Source: Virgibacillus siamensis
GTDB taxonomy: Bacteria > Bacillota > Bacilli > Bacillales > Amphibacillaceae
NCBI RefSeq assembly: GCF_900162695.1
Contig: NZ_FUIH01000007.1
Location: 1,054,001 to 1,118,000 of the forward strand
Length of the DNA: 64,000 nucleotides
Reading direction: 5' to 3'
Under the pieces are notes generated by a model that was given only the letters and a program-made list of their open reading frames with translations, ran no database searches and was not told where the DNA came from. Position numbers and translations under genes: made by a program. Position 1 is the stretch's first letter. Each line of letters opens with the position of its first letter. Shown piece by piece: positions 41,429 through 51,040 of the stretch.

Positions 41429-44400
41429 ATGGATATTACAAAAAAAGAGAAAATGGAATTGTTGCTGGAGCAATTGAATATCGGGGAAAATGATGTATTG
41501 GAATATTTTGCTGATAGTCAGTTATTAAAACTCGAAGTACATAAACAAACCAAGACATGGCATTTTCATATTATGGTTCATAAACTGTTGCCAATTGAGA
41601 CGTACACTTTGCTGTCAACGAAGTTAAAGGAAACATTCGGTCAATTTGCCAATTCAGTGGAACTGACACTTCATACAAATGAAAAGCAATGTGATCATGC
41701 AACTATTTGTGATTACTGGAAATTATTTCTGCAAAATACGTCCAATTTATCGCCTGCATATAAGGATCTGGTGTTTAACCAAATTCCGGAAGTGAACAAT
41801 AATAATCTTATGTTAACTGCGAGAAATGAGGCGGAAGGCAAAGCGTTAAAAAGACGTTTGGAAAAAGAATTTCAGCTTTTTTGCACACAAATCGGCGCCC
41901 CTAAGTTTTCCTTGTCTGTCAATGTTAAGACGGAAATGGCTGACATTGAGAAATTCCGGGAACAAAAGGCACTCGAGGATCAGCAGTTGGTTCAAAAAAC
42001 TGTAATGGAAAAAGAAAAACGTGACAAAGAAAGACAGAGTAAAGAACATGACCAGCCGTTGATGATTGGATATAAAATACAGGATGAGCCAATTCATATG
42101 GATGAAATTCAGGATGAAGAGCGACGGGTTACAGTACAGGGCTATGTCTTTTCCGCTGAAATCCGCAAACTCCGCTCGGGAAGGAGCCTTCTTATTGCAA
42201 AGGCAACAGATTATACAGATTCATTATCCATTAAGATGTTTTCCAAGGGTGATGAAGATGCGGAGAAATTTGAGCAGCTGAAGACCGGAATGTGGATTAA
42301 GGCGCGTGGAAGCATTCAGACAGATATGTATACGAATGAACTTGGCATGATGGCGAATGATATACACGAAGTCAAAGTGGAGACAAGAAAAGACATTGCT
42401 CCGGAAGATCAAAAAAGGGTTGAATTACATGCACATACGACAATGAGTCAGATGGATGCTGTCGTATCCCCTTCAGCATTAGTTGAAAAGGCAGCCTCAT
42501 GGGGACATAAAGCTGTGGCCATTACCGACCATGCCGGTGTTCAAGGGTATCCGGAGGCGCATGCTGCCGGGCAGAAGCATAATATTAAAATTCTTTATGG
42601 TGTCGAGGCGAATTTGGTCGATGATGGTGTTCCAATTGCGTACAATGAATCAGATATGGAACTGGAAGACAGTACATATGTTGTATTTGACGTAGAAACC
42701 ACAGGACTATCTGCTGTCTATGACACAATAATTGAACTTGCCGGTGTCAAAATTCATAAGGGGGAAGTCATTGACAAGTTTGAGGCATTTGCCAATCCAC
42801 ACCATCCATTATCACAGACAACGATTGATCTGACCGGAATTACTGATGATATGGTGAAGGATGCACCGGAAATTGGTGATGTGCTGAAAGATTTTTATGC
42901 GTGGATGGAAGATAGTATCCTTGTTGCGCATAATGCAAGTTTTGACATTGGATTTTTAAATCAGGGCTTTAATCGAATTGACTATGATAAAGTTAAAAAC
43001 CCTGTAATTGATACTTTAGAACTTGCTCGATTCTTATTTCCGGAATTAAAGAACCACCGGCTTAATACGATGTGTAAGCATTTGGATATTGAATTGACAC
43101 AGCATCACCGGGCAATCTATGATGCAGAAGCAACAGGCTATCTGCTTTGGAAATTGGTGCAAGGATTGCTGAAAAAGGAAATAACAAATCATATACACTT
43201 GAACGATCATATGGGAGAAGGTAACGCATATCAGCGTTCACGTCCATTTCACTGCACCCTGTTAGCCAAAACACAAGAGGGCTTAAAAAACATTTATAAG
43301 CTTGTCTCCCATGCTCACATTGATTACTTCTATCGGGTGCCGCGTATCCCCAGGTCTCTTTTGCAGAAATACAGGGAAGGGATACTTGTGGGCTCGGGGT
43401 GCGATAAAGGAGAAGTATTCGAGACGATGATGCAAAAATCGGCGGATGAGGCAGAAAAGGCAGCCGAATTCTATGATTTTATTGAAGTACAGCCGCCATC
43501 AAATTACGCACATCTTGTTGAAAAAGATCTGGTGCAGAATGAAGCACAGATTTTGGACATTCTCAAAAAGCTCACTAAACTTGGGGAACGCATGAACAAA
43601 ATGGTTGTAGCAACAGGAAACACACATTATATTGAGGGACATGATAAATTGTACCGTCAAATTCTGATTGCTTCTCAGGCGGGTAATCCGTTGAACCGTC
43701 AGACGCTTCCTGATACACCTTTCCGGACTACCAATGAAATGCTGGATTGCTTCGGTTTCCTTGGTGAAGAAAAAGCAATTGAAATTGTTGTAACCAATAC
43801 AAATAATCTTGCGGATGAAATCGATGAATTGTCACCGGTTAAAGATGGACTATATACCCCAACCATCGAGGGCGCTGACGAAGAAATGCGCAATCTTTGT
43901 TATACAAGGGCCAAAAATATTTACGGTGAACCGGTCCCTGATATTGTAACCGATAGACTGGAAAAAGAGCTGTCAAGTATTATTGGACACGGTTTTTCCG
44001 TAATTTATTTAATATCTCATAAACTTGTAAAAAAATCATTAAATGATGGATATTTGGTAGGTTCGCGTGGGTCTGTGGGTTCCTCACTTGTTGCAACAAT
44101 GACGGAAATAACTGAAGTGAACCCGCTGCCGCCGCATTACGTATGTTCAGAGTGCCAGCATCATGAATTTATAACAGATGGCTCAATCGGCAGTGGTTTT
44201 GATCTGCCTGATAAGGATTGTCCAAATTGTCATATACCGCTGACAAAGGATGGACAGGATATCCCATTTGAAACATTTCTCGGCTTTAAAGGGGATAAAG
44301 TTCCTGATATTGACCTTAACTTTTCCGGTGAATACCAGCCAAGAGCGCATAATTATACAAAGGAATTGTTTGGCGAAGATAATGTTTATCGTGCAGGAAC

Positions 44401-45724
44401 AATAGGTACAATTGCTGAGAAGACGGCATATGGCTATGTGAAAGGATATGCTTCGGATAAGCAGCTGGTATACAAGAATGCGGAAGTGGACAGACTTGTT
44501 CAGGGATGCACCGGCGTAAAACGGACAACTGGCCAGCACCCTGGTGGGATTATCGTTGTGCCTGAGGATAAAGAAATTTTCGACTTTACGCCAATTCAGT
44601 TTCCGGCAGATGACCGGAAAAGTGAGTGGAGGACTACACATTTTGATTTCCATTCCATTCACGATAATCTGCTGAAGTTAGATATTCTTGGACACGATGA
44701 TCCGACCGTGATCAGGATGCTTCAGGACTTGAGCGGAATCGATCCAAAGACAATTCCGACAGATGATGAGGAAGTTATGAAAATCTTTTCAGGGACTGAA
44801 TCGCTTGGTGTCACTTCCGATCAAATTAATTGCACAACAGGAACATTAGGTGTCCCTGAATTTGGTACCAAGTTTGTACGGCAAATGCTCGAGGATACGA
44901 AACCATCCACATTTGCTGAACTTGTTATTATTTCCGGTCTCTCCCATGGTACAGATGTTTGGCTTGGAAATGCCCAGGAACTAATAAATGATGGTATCTG
45001 TGAATTGCCGGATGTTATCGGCTGCCGTGATGATATTATGGTTTATTTAATGCACAAAGGTTTGGAATCCTCACTCGCCTTTAAAATCATGGAGTTTGTC
45101 CGCAAAGGAAGAGGATTGCAGGACGAATGGATTGATGAAATGAAAAAGCATGGCGTGCCGGATTGGTATATAGAGTCATGTAAAAAGATAAAATACATGT
45201 TCCCGAAAGCGCACGCCGCCGCATATGTACTGATGGCAGTACGGATTGCTTATTTTAAAGTGCATTATCCGATTTACTTTTACGCTGCATATTTTTCCGT
45301 TCGCGCGGGGGATTTTGAACTGGATACAATGTGTAAAGGTTCTGATGTGATCCGGAAGCGGATTGAAGGCATTGTACAAAAAGGGAATGATGCTTCCCCG
45401 AAAGAAAAGAACCTGTCAACGGTACTGGAGGTTGCACTCGAAATGTGTGAACGCGGTTTTACATTCCGGAAAGTGGATCTTTACCAATCAAAAGCTTCTG
45501 AATTTATTGTTGATGGCGATTCGTTAATTCCTCCGTTTAATGCAGTAGACGGATTGGGTACAAACGCAGCGATAAACATTGTCAAAGCAAGAGAGGATGG
45601 CGAATTTCTCTCGAAGGAAGATTTGCGTGAACGCAGCAGAATTTCCAAAACTGTTTTGGAATACCTGGATAATCATGGTTGTCTGGATGGCATGGCTGAG
45701 AAGAATCAATTATCACTGTTTTAG
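41429..45724 (+). CDS. polC: DNA polymerase III alpha subunit PolC (Gram-positive type)
   Basis: PolC is the replicative DNA polymerase of low-GC Gram-positives. The 1431-residue protein has a helical N-terminal domain, an OB fold (about 225-320), and a PHP domain (VELHAHTTMSQMDA, about 331) split by the 3'-5' exonuclease (VFDVETTGLS at about 419, ending near 585). Next come the second PHP part, the zinc-binding cysteines (CSECQH, DCPNCH, about 910-940) and the catalytic palm with PDIDLNFSGEYQ (about 960). The start is ATG 41429, 8 nt after AGGAGG; ATG 41423 is only 2 nt away from that site. The protein ends LSLF, a beta-clamp-binding-like tail. Confidence 0.98.
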   Translation: MDITKKEKMELLLEQLNIGENDVLEYFADSQLLKLEVHKQTKTWHFHIMVHKLLPIETYTLLSTKLKETFGQFANSVELTLHTNEKQCDHATICDYWKLFLQNTSNLSPAYKDLVFNQIPEVNNNNLMLTARNEAEGKALKRRLEKEFQLFCTQIGAPKFSLSVNVKTEMADIEKFREQKALEDQQLVQKTVMEKEKRDKERQSKEHDQPLMIGYKIQDEPIHMDEIQDEERRVTVQGYVFSAEIRKLRSGRSLLIAKATDYTDSLSIKMFSKGDEDAEKFEQLKTGMWIKARGSIQTDMYTNELGMMANDIHEVKVETRKDIAPEDQKRVELHAHTTMSQMDAVVSPSALVEKAASWGHKAVAITDHAGVQGYPEAHAAGQKHNIKILYGVEANLVDDGVPIAYNESDMELEDSTYVVFDVETTGLSAVYDTIIELAGVKIHKGEVIDKFEAFANPHHPLSQTTIDLTGITDDMVKDAPEIGDVLKDFYAWMEDSILVAHNASFDIGFLNQGFNRIDYDKVKNPVIDTLELARFLFPELKNHRLNTMCKHLDIELTQHHRAIYDAEATGYLLWKLVQGLLKKEITNHIHLNDHMGEGNAYQRSRPFHCTLLAKTQEGLKNIYKLVSHAHIDYFYRVPRIPRSLLQKYREGILVGSGCDKGEVFETMMQKSADEAEKAAEFYDFIEVQPPSNYAHLVEKDLVQNEAQILDILKKLTKLGERMNKMVVATGNTHYIEGHDKLYRQILIASQAGNPLNRQTLPDTPFRTTNEMLDCFGFLGEEKAIEIVVTNTNNLADEIDELSPVKDGLYTPTIEGADEEMRNLCYTRAKNIYGEPVPDIVTDRLEKELSSIIGHGFSVIYLISHKLVKKSLNDGYLVGSRGSVGSSLVATMTEITEVNPLPPHYVCSECQHHEFITDGSIGSGFDLPDKDCPNCHIPLTKDGQDIPFETFLGFKGDKVPDIDLNFSGEYQPRAHNYTKELFGEDNVYRAGTIGTIAEKTAYGYVKGYASDKQLVYKNAEVDRLVQGCTGVKRTTGQHPGGIIVVPEDKEIFDFTPIQFPADDRKSEWRTTHFDFHSIHDNLLKLDILGHDDPTVIRMLQDLSGIDPKTIPTDDEEVMKIFSGTESLGVTSDQINCTTGTLGVPEFGTKFVRQMLEDTKPSTFAELVIISGLSHGTDVWLGNAQELINDGICELPDVIGCRDDIMVYLMHKGLESSLAFKIMEFVRKGRGLQDEWIDEMKKHGVPDWYIESCKKIKYMFPKAHAAAYVLMAVRIAYFKVHYPIYFYAAYFSVRAGDFELDTMCKGSDVIRKRIEGIVQKGNDASPKEKNLSTVLEVALEMCERGFTFRKVDLYQSKASEFIVDGDSLIPPFNAVDGLGTNAAINIVKAREDGEFLSKEDLRERSRISKTVLEYLDNHGCLDGMAEKNQLSLF

Positions 45725-45758
45725 CCACTTGCATAGTCGGGGGAAACAACGATATGAC

Positions 45759-45787
45759 TTGCATGGCTGCTGTGATTATGATATAGT
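45759..45787 (+). promoter_or_regulatory. Promoter of the rimP-nusA operon leader
   Basis: TTGCAT (45759-45764) and TATAGT (45782-45787) are 17 bp apart. The predicted start near 45794 is about 195 nt before rimP and ahead of two terminator-like hairpins. Confidence 0.6.
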
Positions 45788-45818
45788 TTTCATTGGTAAG
45801 TAATGATACGAACGGTTA

Positions 45819-45842
45819 AAGGAGTGGGGAACCCCACTCCTT
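45819..45842 (+). terminator. Terminator-like hairpin I in the polC-rimP gap
   Basis: AAGGAGTGGGG (45819-45829) pairs with 45832-45842 and TTCTTC follows. It can end polC transcripts, and it also lies about 25 nt into the predicted rimP leader. Confidence 0.7.
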
Positions 45843-45868
45843 CTTCATACTGCTATCCTTGTACTAAC

Positions 45869-45898
45869 CCCCCTTGCCACCTTTTCGGCAGGGGTTTT
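45869..45898 (+). terminator. Terminator-like hairpin II in the polC-rimP gap
   Basis: CCCCTTGCC (45870-45878) pairs with GGCAGGGG (45887-45894) with one bulge, followed by TTTT. Together with hairpin I it forms a double stop before rimP. Confidence 0.68.
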
Positions 45899-45987
45899 GT
45901 ATTAAATAGGGACAAAATGCAAATGAATTGGGGTATGATGGTTCATAATAAGTAATACCATACAATTGAATAGAGGAGGGTAATTTG

Positions 45988-46458
45988 TTGAGTTCCAGTA
46001 TTGTGAACATGACAGAAGAGTTAGTTAAACCCATCTTACAGGAAGAAAATCTTGAATTAGTTGACATTGAATATGTGAAAGAAGGGAAAAATTGGTTTCT
46101 TCGCGTTTATATTGATAAAGACGACGGAGTTGACATTACAGAATGTGGTTCTGTTTCCGAAAAATTAAGTGAGAAACTTGATGAAACAGATCCGATTAAA
46201 GAAGCTTATTTTCTGGAAGTTTCATCACCGGGCGTTGAACGTCCGCTAAAAAAGAAAGCAGACTTTGAAAAAAACATCGGCAATAATGTCTATGTAAAAT
46301 TATATGAACCAATCAACGGTGAAAAAGAATACGAAGGAACGCTGAAAGGTTTTGCCGATGATTTTGCTGAAATAGAGTTCATGGTTAAAACCCGCAAAAA
46401 GTCTGTGGAAATTCCGTTCGATAAAATTGCAAAAGCAAGATTAGCAGTAAAGCTATAA
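45988..46458 (+). CDS. rimP: Ribosome maturation factor RimP
   Basis: RimP binds S12 and supports 30S assembly. The 156-residue protein contains the N-terminal segment LELVDIEYVKEGKNWFLRVYID and the conserved YFLEVSSPGVERPLKK. A GAGGAGGG site lies 7 nt before TTG 45988, which I choose; TTG 45985 is only 4 nt away. It is followed 14 bp later by nusA, as in most bacteria. Confidence 0.95.
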   Translation: MSSSIVNMTEELVKPILQEENLELVDIEYVKEGKNWFLRVYIDKDDGVDITECGSVSEKLSEKLDETDPIKEAYFLEVSSPGVERPLKKKADFEKNIGNNVYVKLYEPINGEKEYEGTLKGFADDFAEIEFMVKTRKKSVEIPFDKIAKARLAVKL

Positions 46459-46472
46459 AGGGGGAATAAAAA

Positions 46473-47567
46473 GTGAACAGTCAGTTGTTTGAGGCGATTG
46501 ATTATTTGGAAAAAGAAAAAGGAATTGATAAAGACATCCTTTTGGAAACGTTGGAAGCTGCTTTAATATCCGCCTATAAGAAGAATTTCAAATCTGCTAC
46601 AAATGTGCGGGTTGATATTGATGAGGAATCAGGGACAATGCGGGTATTTTCCCGTAAAACAATCGTGGATGAAGTTGAGGATTCGCAAGAGGAAATCTCA
46701 CTTGACGAGGCTGCAAAAATCGATCCGAATTATGAACCGGGGGATGTCATCGAGGTTGAAGTGACTCCAAAGGATTTCGGACGAATTGCTGCCCAGGCTG
46801 CCAAACAAGTAGTTACACAACGTGTTCGGGAAGCTGAACGCGGTGTCATTTTCAGTGAATATGTTGACCGGGAAGAAGATGTTATGACGGGTATTATTCA
46901 ACGGAAGGATCCCAAATTTGTTTATGTAAATCTGGGAAAAATCGAAGCGAAACTAGCCGAATCCGAACAAATGCCAACAGAGGAATATTATGTCCATGAC
47001 CGTCTGAAAGTGTTTGTTACAAAGGTTGAAAATACAGGAAAAGGTCCACAAATTTATATTTCAAGATCACACCCGGGTCTTCTGAAGCGTCTTTTTGAAA
47101 TGGAAGTTCCGGAAATTTATAATGGTACAGTTGAGATTAAATCAGTTGCACGGGAAGCCGGTGACCGTTCAAAAATCTCCGTACATGCAGACGATCCGGA
47201 AATCGATGCGGTAGGATCATGCGTCGGACAAAAGGGACAGCGTGTTCAGGTGATTGTAGATGAATTAAAGGGAGAAAAAATTGATGTGGTCGAATGGTCT
47301 GAAGACCCTGTGGAGTATGTATCCAATGCACTTAGCCCGTCAAAAGTTGTTGACGTGCTGGTGAATGAGGAGGAAAAAGCAACCACAGTCATTGTTCCGG
47401 ATTATCAGCTGTCACTTGCTATTGGCAAGCGGGGACAAAATGCAAGACTTGCGGCTAAATTAACCGGATGGAAGATTGATATCAAAAGTGAATCTGAAGC
47501 TCGTGAAGAAGGACTTCTTACGGAAACCGGCACCTATTCAGACAACGAGGAAGATTTGTTCGAATAA
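46473..47567 (+). CDS. nusA: Transcription termination/antitermination factor NusA
   Basis: NusA binds RNA polymerase and modulates pausing and termination. The 364-residue protein has the N-terminal polymerase-binding domain (1-130), an S1 domain (about 135-200), and KH1 and KH2 (about 205-345, with GSCVGQKGQRVQ and AIGKRGQNARLAAKLTGW). It lacks the C-terminal acidic repeats of E. coli NusA, as usual in Firmicutes. The start is GTG 46473 behind AAAGGGGGA. Confidence 0.97.
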   Translation: MNSQLFEAIDYLEKEKGIDKDILLETLEAALISAYKKNFKSATNVRVDIDEESGTMRVFSRKTIVDEVEDSQEEISLDEAAKIDPNYEPGDVIEVEVTPKDFGRIAAQAAKQVVTQRVREAERGVIFSEYVDREEDVMTGIIQRKDPKFVYVNLGKIEAKLAESEQMPTEEYYVHDRLKVFVTKVENTGKGPQIYISRSHPGLLKRLFEMEVPEIYNGTVEIKSVAREAGDRSKISVHADDPEIDAVGSCVGQKGQRVQVIVDELKGEKIDVVEWSEDPVEYVSNALSPSKVVDVLVNEEEKATTVIVPDYQLSLAIGKRGQNARLAAKLTGWKIDIKSESEAREEGLLTETGTYSDNEEDLFE

Positions 47568-47582
47568 GGGAGGCAGTTTGTC

Positions 47583-47855
47583 ATGAAACAGAAGAAAGTA
47601 CCTGAGCGGAAATGCATTGTTACAAATGAAATGAAACCAAAGAAAGACCTGATCCGAGTGGTCCGGAATAAGGAAGGCGATGTTTTCGTTGATCCAACCG
47701 GCAAAAAAAATGGACGCGGTGCATATTTATCCCAGGATAGAAATGTTATCGAAAAGGCAAAAAAGACCGGTATATTAAATCGGCAGTTGAACGCGGAAAT
47801 AGACCTTTCCATTTTCGATGAACTTATGAAAATAGTTGAAGCAAATGAAAAGTAA
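47583..47855 (+). CDS. rnpM: RNase P modulator RnpM (YlxR)
   Basis: A 90-residue basic protein of the YlxR family, shown in B. subtilis to bind RNase P RNA and modulate it. The motif PERKCIVTNEMKPKKDLIRVVR and the GRGAYLS segment are family marks. GGGAGGC precedes the ATG. Its last 11 bp overlap ylxQ. Confidence 0.95.
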   Translation: MKQKKVPERKCIVTNEMKPKKDLIRVVRNKEGDVFVDPTGKKNGRGAYLSQDRNVIEKAKKTGILNRQLNAEIDLSIFDELMKIVEANEK

Positions 47856-48144
47856 TTATTTGGGTCTGGTTGGACTGGCATATCGAGCTGGAAAGTGCTC
47901 GCTTGGAGAAGAAACAATCGTAAAGGATATCAGACAAAACCGGGCGAAGCTGGTGCTTCTCGCAAGTGATACCGGTCCGCAGACAAGGAAAAAAATTACA
48001 GATAAATGCAAGTCGAATAATATACCATTCATAATAGCCGATGATAGAGAAACATTGTCAAACGCTATAGGAAAATCCCATAGAGTAGCTATTGCCATTT
48101 TAGATGCAGGATTTGCCGCTAAGATCAAATCGCTGCTCGGGTAA
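47845..48144 (+). CDS. ylxQ: YlxQ, L7Ae/L30e-like RNA-binding protein
   Basis: A 99-residue protein of the ribosomal L7Ae/L30e/S12e/Gadd45 fold that binds kink-turn RNA; its cellular role is open. Visible features are GLAYRAGKCSLGEE, AKLVLLASDTGPQTRKKI and the C-terminal VAIAILDAGFAAKI. The start is probably ATG 47845, overlapping rnpM by 11 bp; TTG 47836 would add three residues. Overlap suggests translational coupling. Confidence 0.92.
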   Translation: MKSNYLGLVGLAYRAGKCSLGEETIVKDIRQNRAKLVLLASDTGPQTRKKITDKCKSNNIPFIIADDRETLSNAIGKSHRVAIAILDAGFAAKIKSLLG

Positions 48145-48164
48145 TTAATTTCGGGGGTGAACGT

Positions 48165-50312
48165 ATGACGAAAATGCGCGTATATGAATATGCCAAAAAG
48201 AATAATAAACCAAGTAAAGAAGTCATCAACTACTTAAAAGAATTGAATGTTGAAGTATCTAATCATATGTCGACTATCTCAGATGGGACAATCGCAAAAC
48301 TGGATCAAAAATTCGCACCAAAACAGGCGAAAAATGATAAGTCCGGCGAAGGGAACAAAGGGAATTCCAGCAAGAATAACCAAGGTTCAAATAAAAAACA
48401 GGGCCAAAAATACGATAACCGGAAAAAACCTTCCCAAAAGCAGCATAAAGGAAAGCCAAACAAACAGCATAACCAATATAATAAAAAACAGCATCAAGGA
48501 AAAAAAGGCAAAGGAAAGCCTGTACAACAACAGCAGCAAAAGCCGGCAGCCAAGGAAACACCAAAACAAATTAAATACAGTGATACATTAACTGTCAGTG
48601 ATCTGGCAGGGAAATTGAATAAAGACACTTCTGAAATCATTAAAAAATTGATGTTTTTAGGAGTTATGGCGACCAAGAATCAGGATCTTGATGATGATGC
48701 TGTAGAACTAATTTGTGCGGAATATGATGTGGAAGTCGAGAAGGAAATTATTCTCGAAGATACAGATTTCGATAAGTATCTGGAAGAGGATAAAGAAGAA
48801 GATCTTGTAGTGCGTCCTGCAGTTGTAACCATCATGGGGCATGTTGACCATGGTAAAACAACACTTCTGGATGCAATCCGTCATACAAAGGTTCAGGAAG
48901 GCGAAGCTGGCGGAATCACACAGCATATTGGTGCTTATCAGGTTGAGGATGACGGAAGAAAAATTACGTTTCTGGATACACCGGGGCATGCTGCATTTAC
49001 AAGTATGCGATCCCGTGGTGCACAAATAACAGATATTGCAGTACTTGTTGTTGCAGCAGATGATGGTGTTATGCCGCAAACTGTGGAAGCAATCAACCAT
49101 GCTAAAGCTGCTGAAGTTCCGATTATTATTGCGGTGAACAAAATGGATAAAGAAGGTGCCAACCCTGACCGCGTGATGCAAGAACTGACAGAATATGAAC
49201 TGATTCCGGAAGCATGGGGCGGCCAGACCATTTTTGTTAATTTGTCCGCTGTCAAGCAGGAAGGAATCGATGATCTTCTGGAAATGCTCCTGCTAGTTTC
49301 AGAAGTAGAGGAATTGAAGGCTAATCCGAATAAAAACGCGTTCGGAACCGTCATTGATGCACAGCTTGATAAAGGAAAAGGATCCGTTGCTTCTTTGCTT
49401 ATTCAAAGCGGTACACTGCATATTGGTGATTCAATTGTTGTGGGTAACACGTATGGCCGTGTGCGTGCAATGGTTAATGATATGGGACACCGAGTCAAGC
49501 AAGCTGGTCCATCGACACCGGTAGAAATTACTGGACTAAATGATGTTCCACAGGCAGGCGATCAATTTCTTGTTTTCGATGATGAGAAGAAATCCCGTTC
49601 CATTGGAGAGGCGCGCCATCAAAAATACATTCAGGAAAACCGTTCGGAACAGACGAAAGTCAGCCTGGATGATCTGTTTGAACAAATTAAACAGGGTGAA
49701 ATGAAGGAAATAAATATAATTATTAAGGCTGATGTTCAAGGATCCGCTGAAGCGATGGCATCCTCTCTCAGAAAAATTGATGTAGAAGGCGTTAAAATTA
49801 AAATCATTCATACCGGTGTAGGTGCAATTACAGAATCAGATATTATTCTGGCATCAGCATCCAATGCAATTGTTGTCGGGTTCAACGTACGCCCGGATGC
49901 CAATGCGAAAAAAGCCGCAGAATCAGAGAAAGTGGATGTACGGCTGCACCGTGTTATTTACAAGGTTATTGAAGAAATCGAGTCCGCCATGAAAGGCTTG
50001 CTTGATCCGGAATACGAAGAGCAGGTCATTGGACAGGCAGAAGTACGTGAGACGTTCAAAGTTTCCAGAATCGGGACAATTGCCGGAAGCTATGTAACCG
50101 ATGGTAAAATTACACGTGATTCAGGTGTCCGTCTGATTAGAGATGGTATTGTGCAATTTGAAGGTGAAATTGATACATTGAAGCGATTTAAGGATGACGT
50201 TAAAGAGGTTGCCCAAAATTATGAGTGCGGAATTACTATAAAGAACTTCAATGACATCAAAGAAGGCGATACAATCGAAGCCTTTGTTATGAAGGAAATT
50301 GAGCGCAAATGA
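48165..50312 (+). CDS. infB: Translation initiation factor IF-2
   Basis: IF-2 places initiator tRNA on the 30S subunit. The 715-residue protein has an N-terminal IF2N domain (about 1-50), a low-complexity linker rich in K, N, Q and G (about 52-140), a second IF2N domain and the GTPase domain with GHVDHGKTT (about residue 225), DTPGHAAF and NKMDKE. Domains II, III and C2 follow, ending NFNDIKEGDTIEAF. The last bases overlap ylxP. Confidence 0.98.
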   Translation: MTKMRVYEYAKKNNKPSKEVINYLKELNVEVSNHMSTISDGTIAKLDQKFAPKQAKNDKSGEGNKGNSSKNNQGSNKKQGQKYDNRKKPSQKQHKGKPNKQHNQYNKKQHQGKKGKGKPVQQQQQKPAAKETPKQIKYSDTLTVSDLAGKLNKDTSEIIKKLMFLGVMATKNQDLDDDAVELICAEYDVEVEKEIILEDTDFDKYLEEDKEEDLVVRPAVVTIMGHVDHGKTTLLDAIRHTKVQEGEAGGITQHIGAYQVEDDGRKITFLDTPGHAAFTSMRSRGAQITDIAVLVVAADDGVMPQTVEAINHAKAAEVPIIIAVNKMDKEGANPDRVMQELTEYELIPEAWGGQTIFVNLSAVKQEGIDDLLEMLLLVSEVEELKANPNKNAFGTVIDAQLDKGKGSVASLLIQSGTLHIGDSIVVGNTYGRVRAMVNDMGHRVKQAGPSTPVEITGLNDVPQAGDQFLVFDDEKKSRSIGEARHQKYIQENRSEQTKVSLDDLFEQIKQGEMKEINIIIKADVQGSAEAMASSLRKIDVEGVKIKIIHTGVGAITESDIILASASNAIVVGFNVRPDANAKKAAESEKVDVRLHRVIYKVIEEIESAMKGLLDPEYEEQVIGQAEVRETFKVSRIGTIAGSYVTDGKITRDSGVRLIRDGIVQFEGEIDTLKRFKDDVKEVAQNYECGITIKNFNDIKEGDTIEAFVMKEIERK

Positions 50313-50587
50313 TTTTGTATGCTGAGGTGGAGTGCATGCTGTATGAAGGGAATTCCCTTAAGCAAAAACGATCCGTAATAAAACGGTTAATTTCCCGATT
50401 ACGTAATGAGCTGAACATCGCTGTAACCGAGCTGGATTTTCAGGATTTATGGCAGCGCACAAAGCTTGGCATTGTTACGGTTTCCAATGACAGGCAACAT
50501 GCGGAACAGGTAATGCAGGAAGTATTCCGCATTGTGGATTCCTTCATGGAACTTGAACGTACTATAACAAATGTGGAACGGTTATAA
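50309..50587 (+). CDS. ylxP: DUF503 family protein YlxP
   Basis: A 92-residue DUF503 protein encoded between infB and rbfA in Bacillus. It has a ferredoxin-like beta-alpha pattern, starting MILYAEVECMLYEGNSLKQKRSVIKRLISRLRN. The position suggests a role in ribosome assembly, but its function is not established here. The ATG overlaps the infB stop in ATGA. Confidence 0.93.
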   Translation: MILYAEVECMLYEGNSLKQKRSVIKRLISRLRNELNIAVTELDFQDLWQRTKLGIVTVSNDRQHAEQVMQEVFRIVDSFMELERTITNVERL

Positions 50588-50620
50588 TACGTAACACCAT
50601 TATTATTGAGGTGATTAGAG

Positions 50621-50962
50621 ATGGGTGACATACGTGCGAATCGAGTGGCAGAACAGATGAAAAAGGAAATGGGTGATTTGATCAGTAAGAAAATCAAAGA
50701 TCCCCGTGTCGGGTTTGTCACTGTCACTGATGTTGAAGTAACAGGTGACCTGCAACAGGCAAAAGTGTTCATTTCCGTGCTGGGTAATGAACAGGAGAAA
50801 CATGATACGCTTGTCGGGCTGGCCAAAGCAAAAGGGTTTATCCGCTCTGAAATCGGAAAGCGTATCCGGTTGCGTAAGACTCCTGAAATCACGTTTGAAT
50901 TTGATGAGGCGTTGGAGTATGGAAACCGTATCGAAAAGATATTAAAGGATTTAAACAATTAG
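50621..50962 (+). CDS. rbfA: Ribosome-binding factor A
   Basis: RbfA is a late 30S assembly and cold-adaptation factor with a KH-like fold. The 113-residue protein begins MGDIRANRVAEQMKKEMGDLI and contains DPRVGFVTVTDVEVTGDL and the C-terminal RKTPEITFEFDEALEYG. GAGGTGATTAGAG precedes the ATG. It is followed by a terminator before truB. Confidence 0.97.
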   Translation: MGDIRANRVAEQMKKEMGDLISKKIKDPRVGFVTVTDVEVTGDLQQAKVFISVLGNEQEKHDTLVGLAKAKGFIRSEIGKRIRLRKTPEITFEFDEALEYGNRIEKILKDLNN

Positions 50963-50975
50963 GATAGATGTGCAG

Positions 50976-51007
50976 AAAAAATCTGGCCTCAAACGGGTCA
51001 GATTTTT
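50976..51007 (+). terminator. Terminator after rbfA
   Basis: AAAAATCTGGCC pairs with GGGTCAGATTTTT (right arm ending at 51007) with one G-T pair. The right arm itself ends in TTTTT. Confidence 0.72.
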
Positions 51008-51040
51008 CCATGTACTGAAATAAATCTGGGAGTGGGTTGA

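Noticed and set aside
44183..44662. 159-codon - strand ORF inside polC
   Set aside because: It is antisense to the conserved polymerase palm region and has no start signal or family features.
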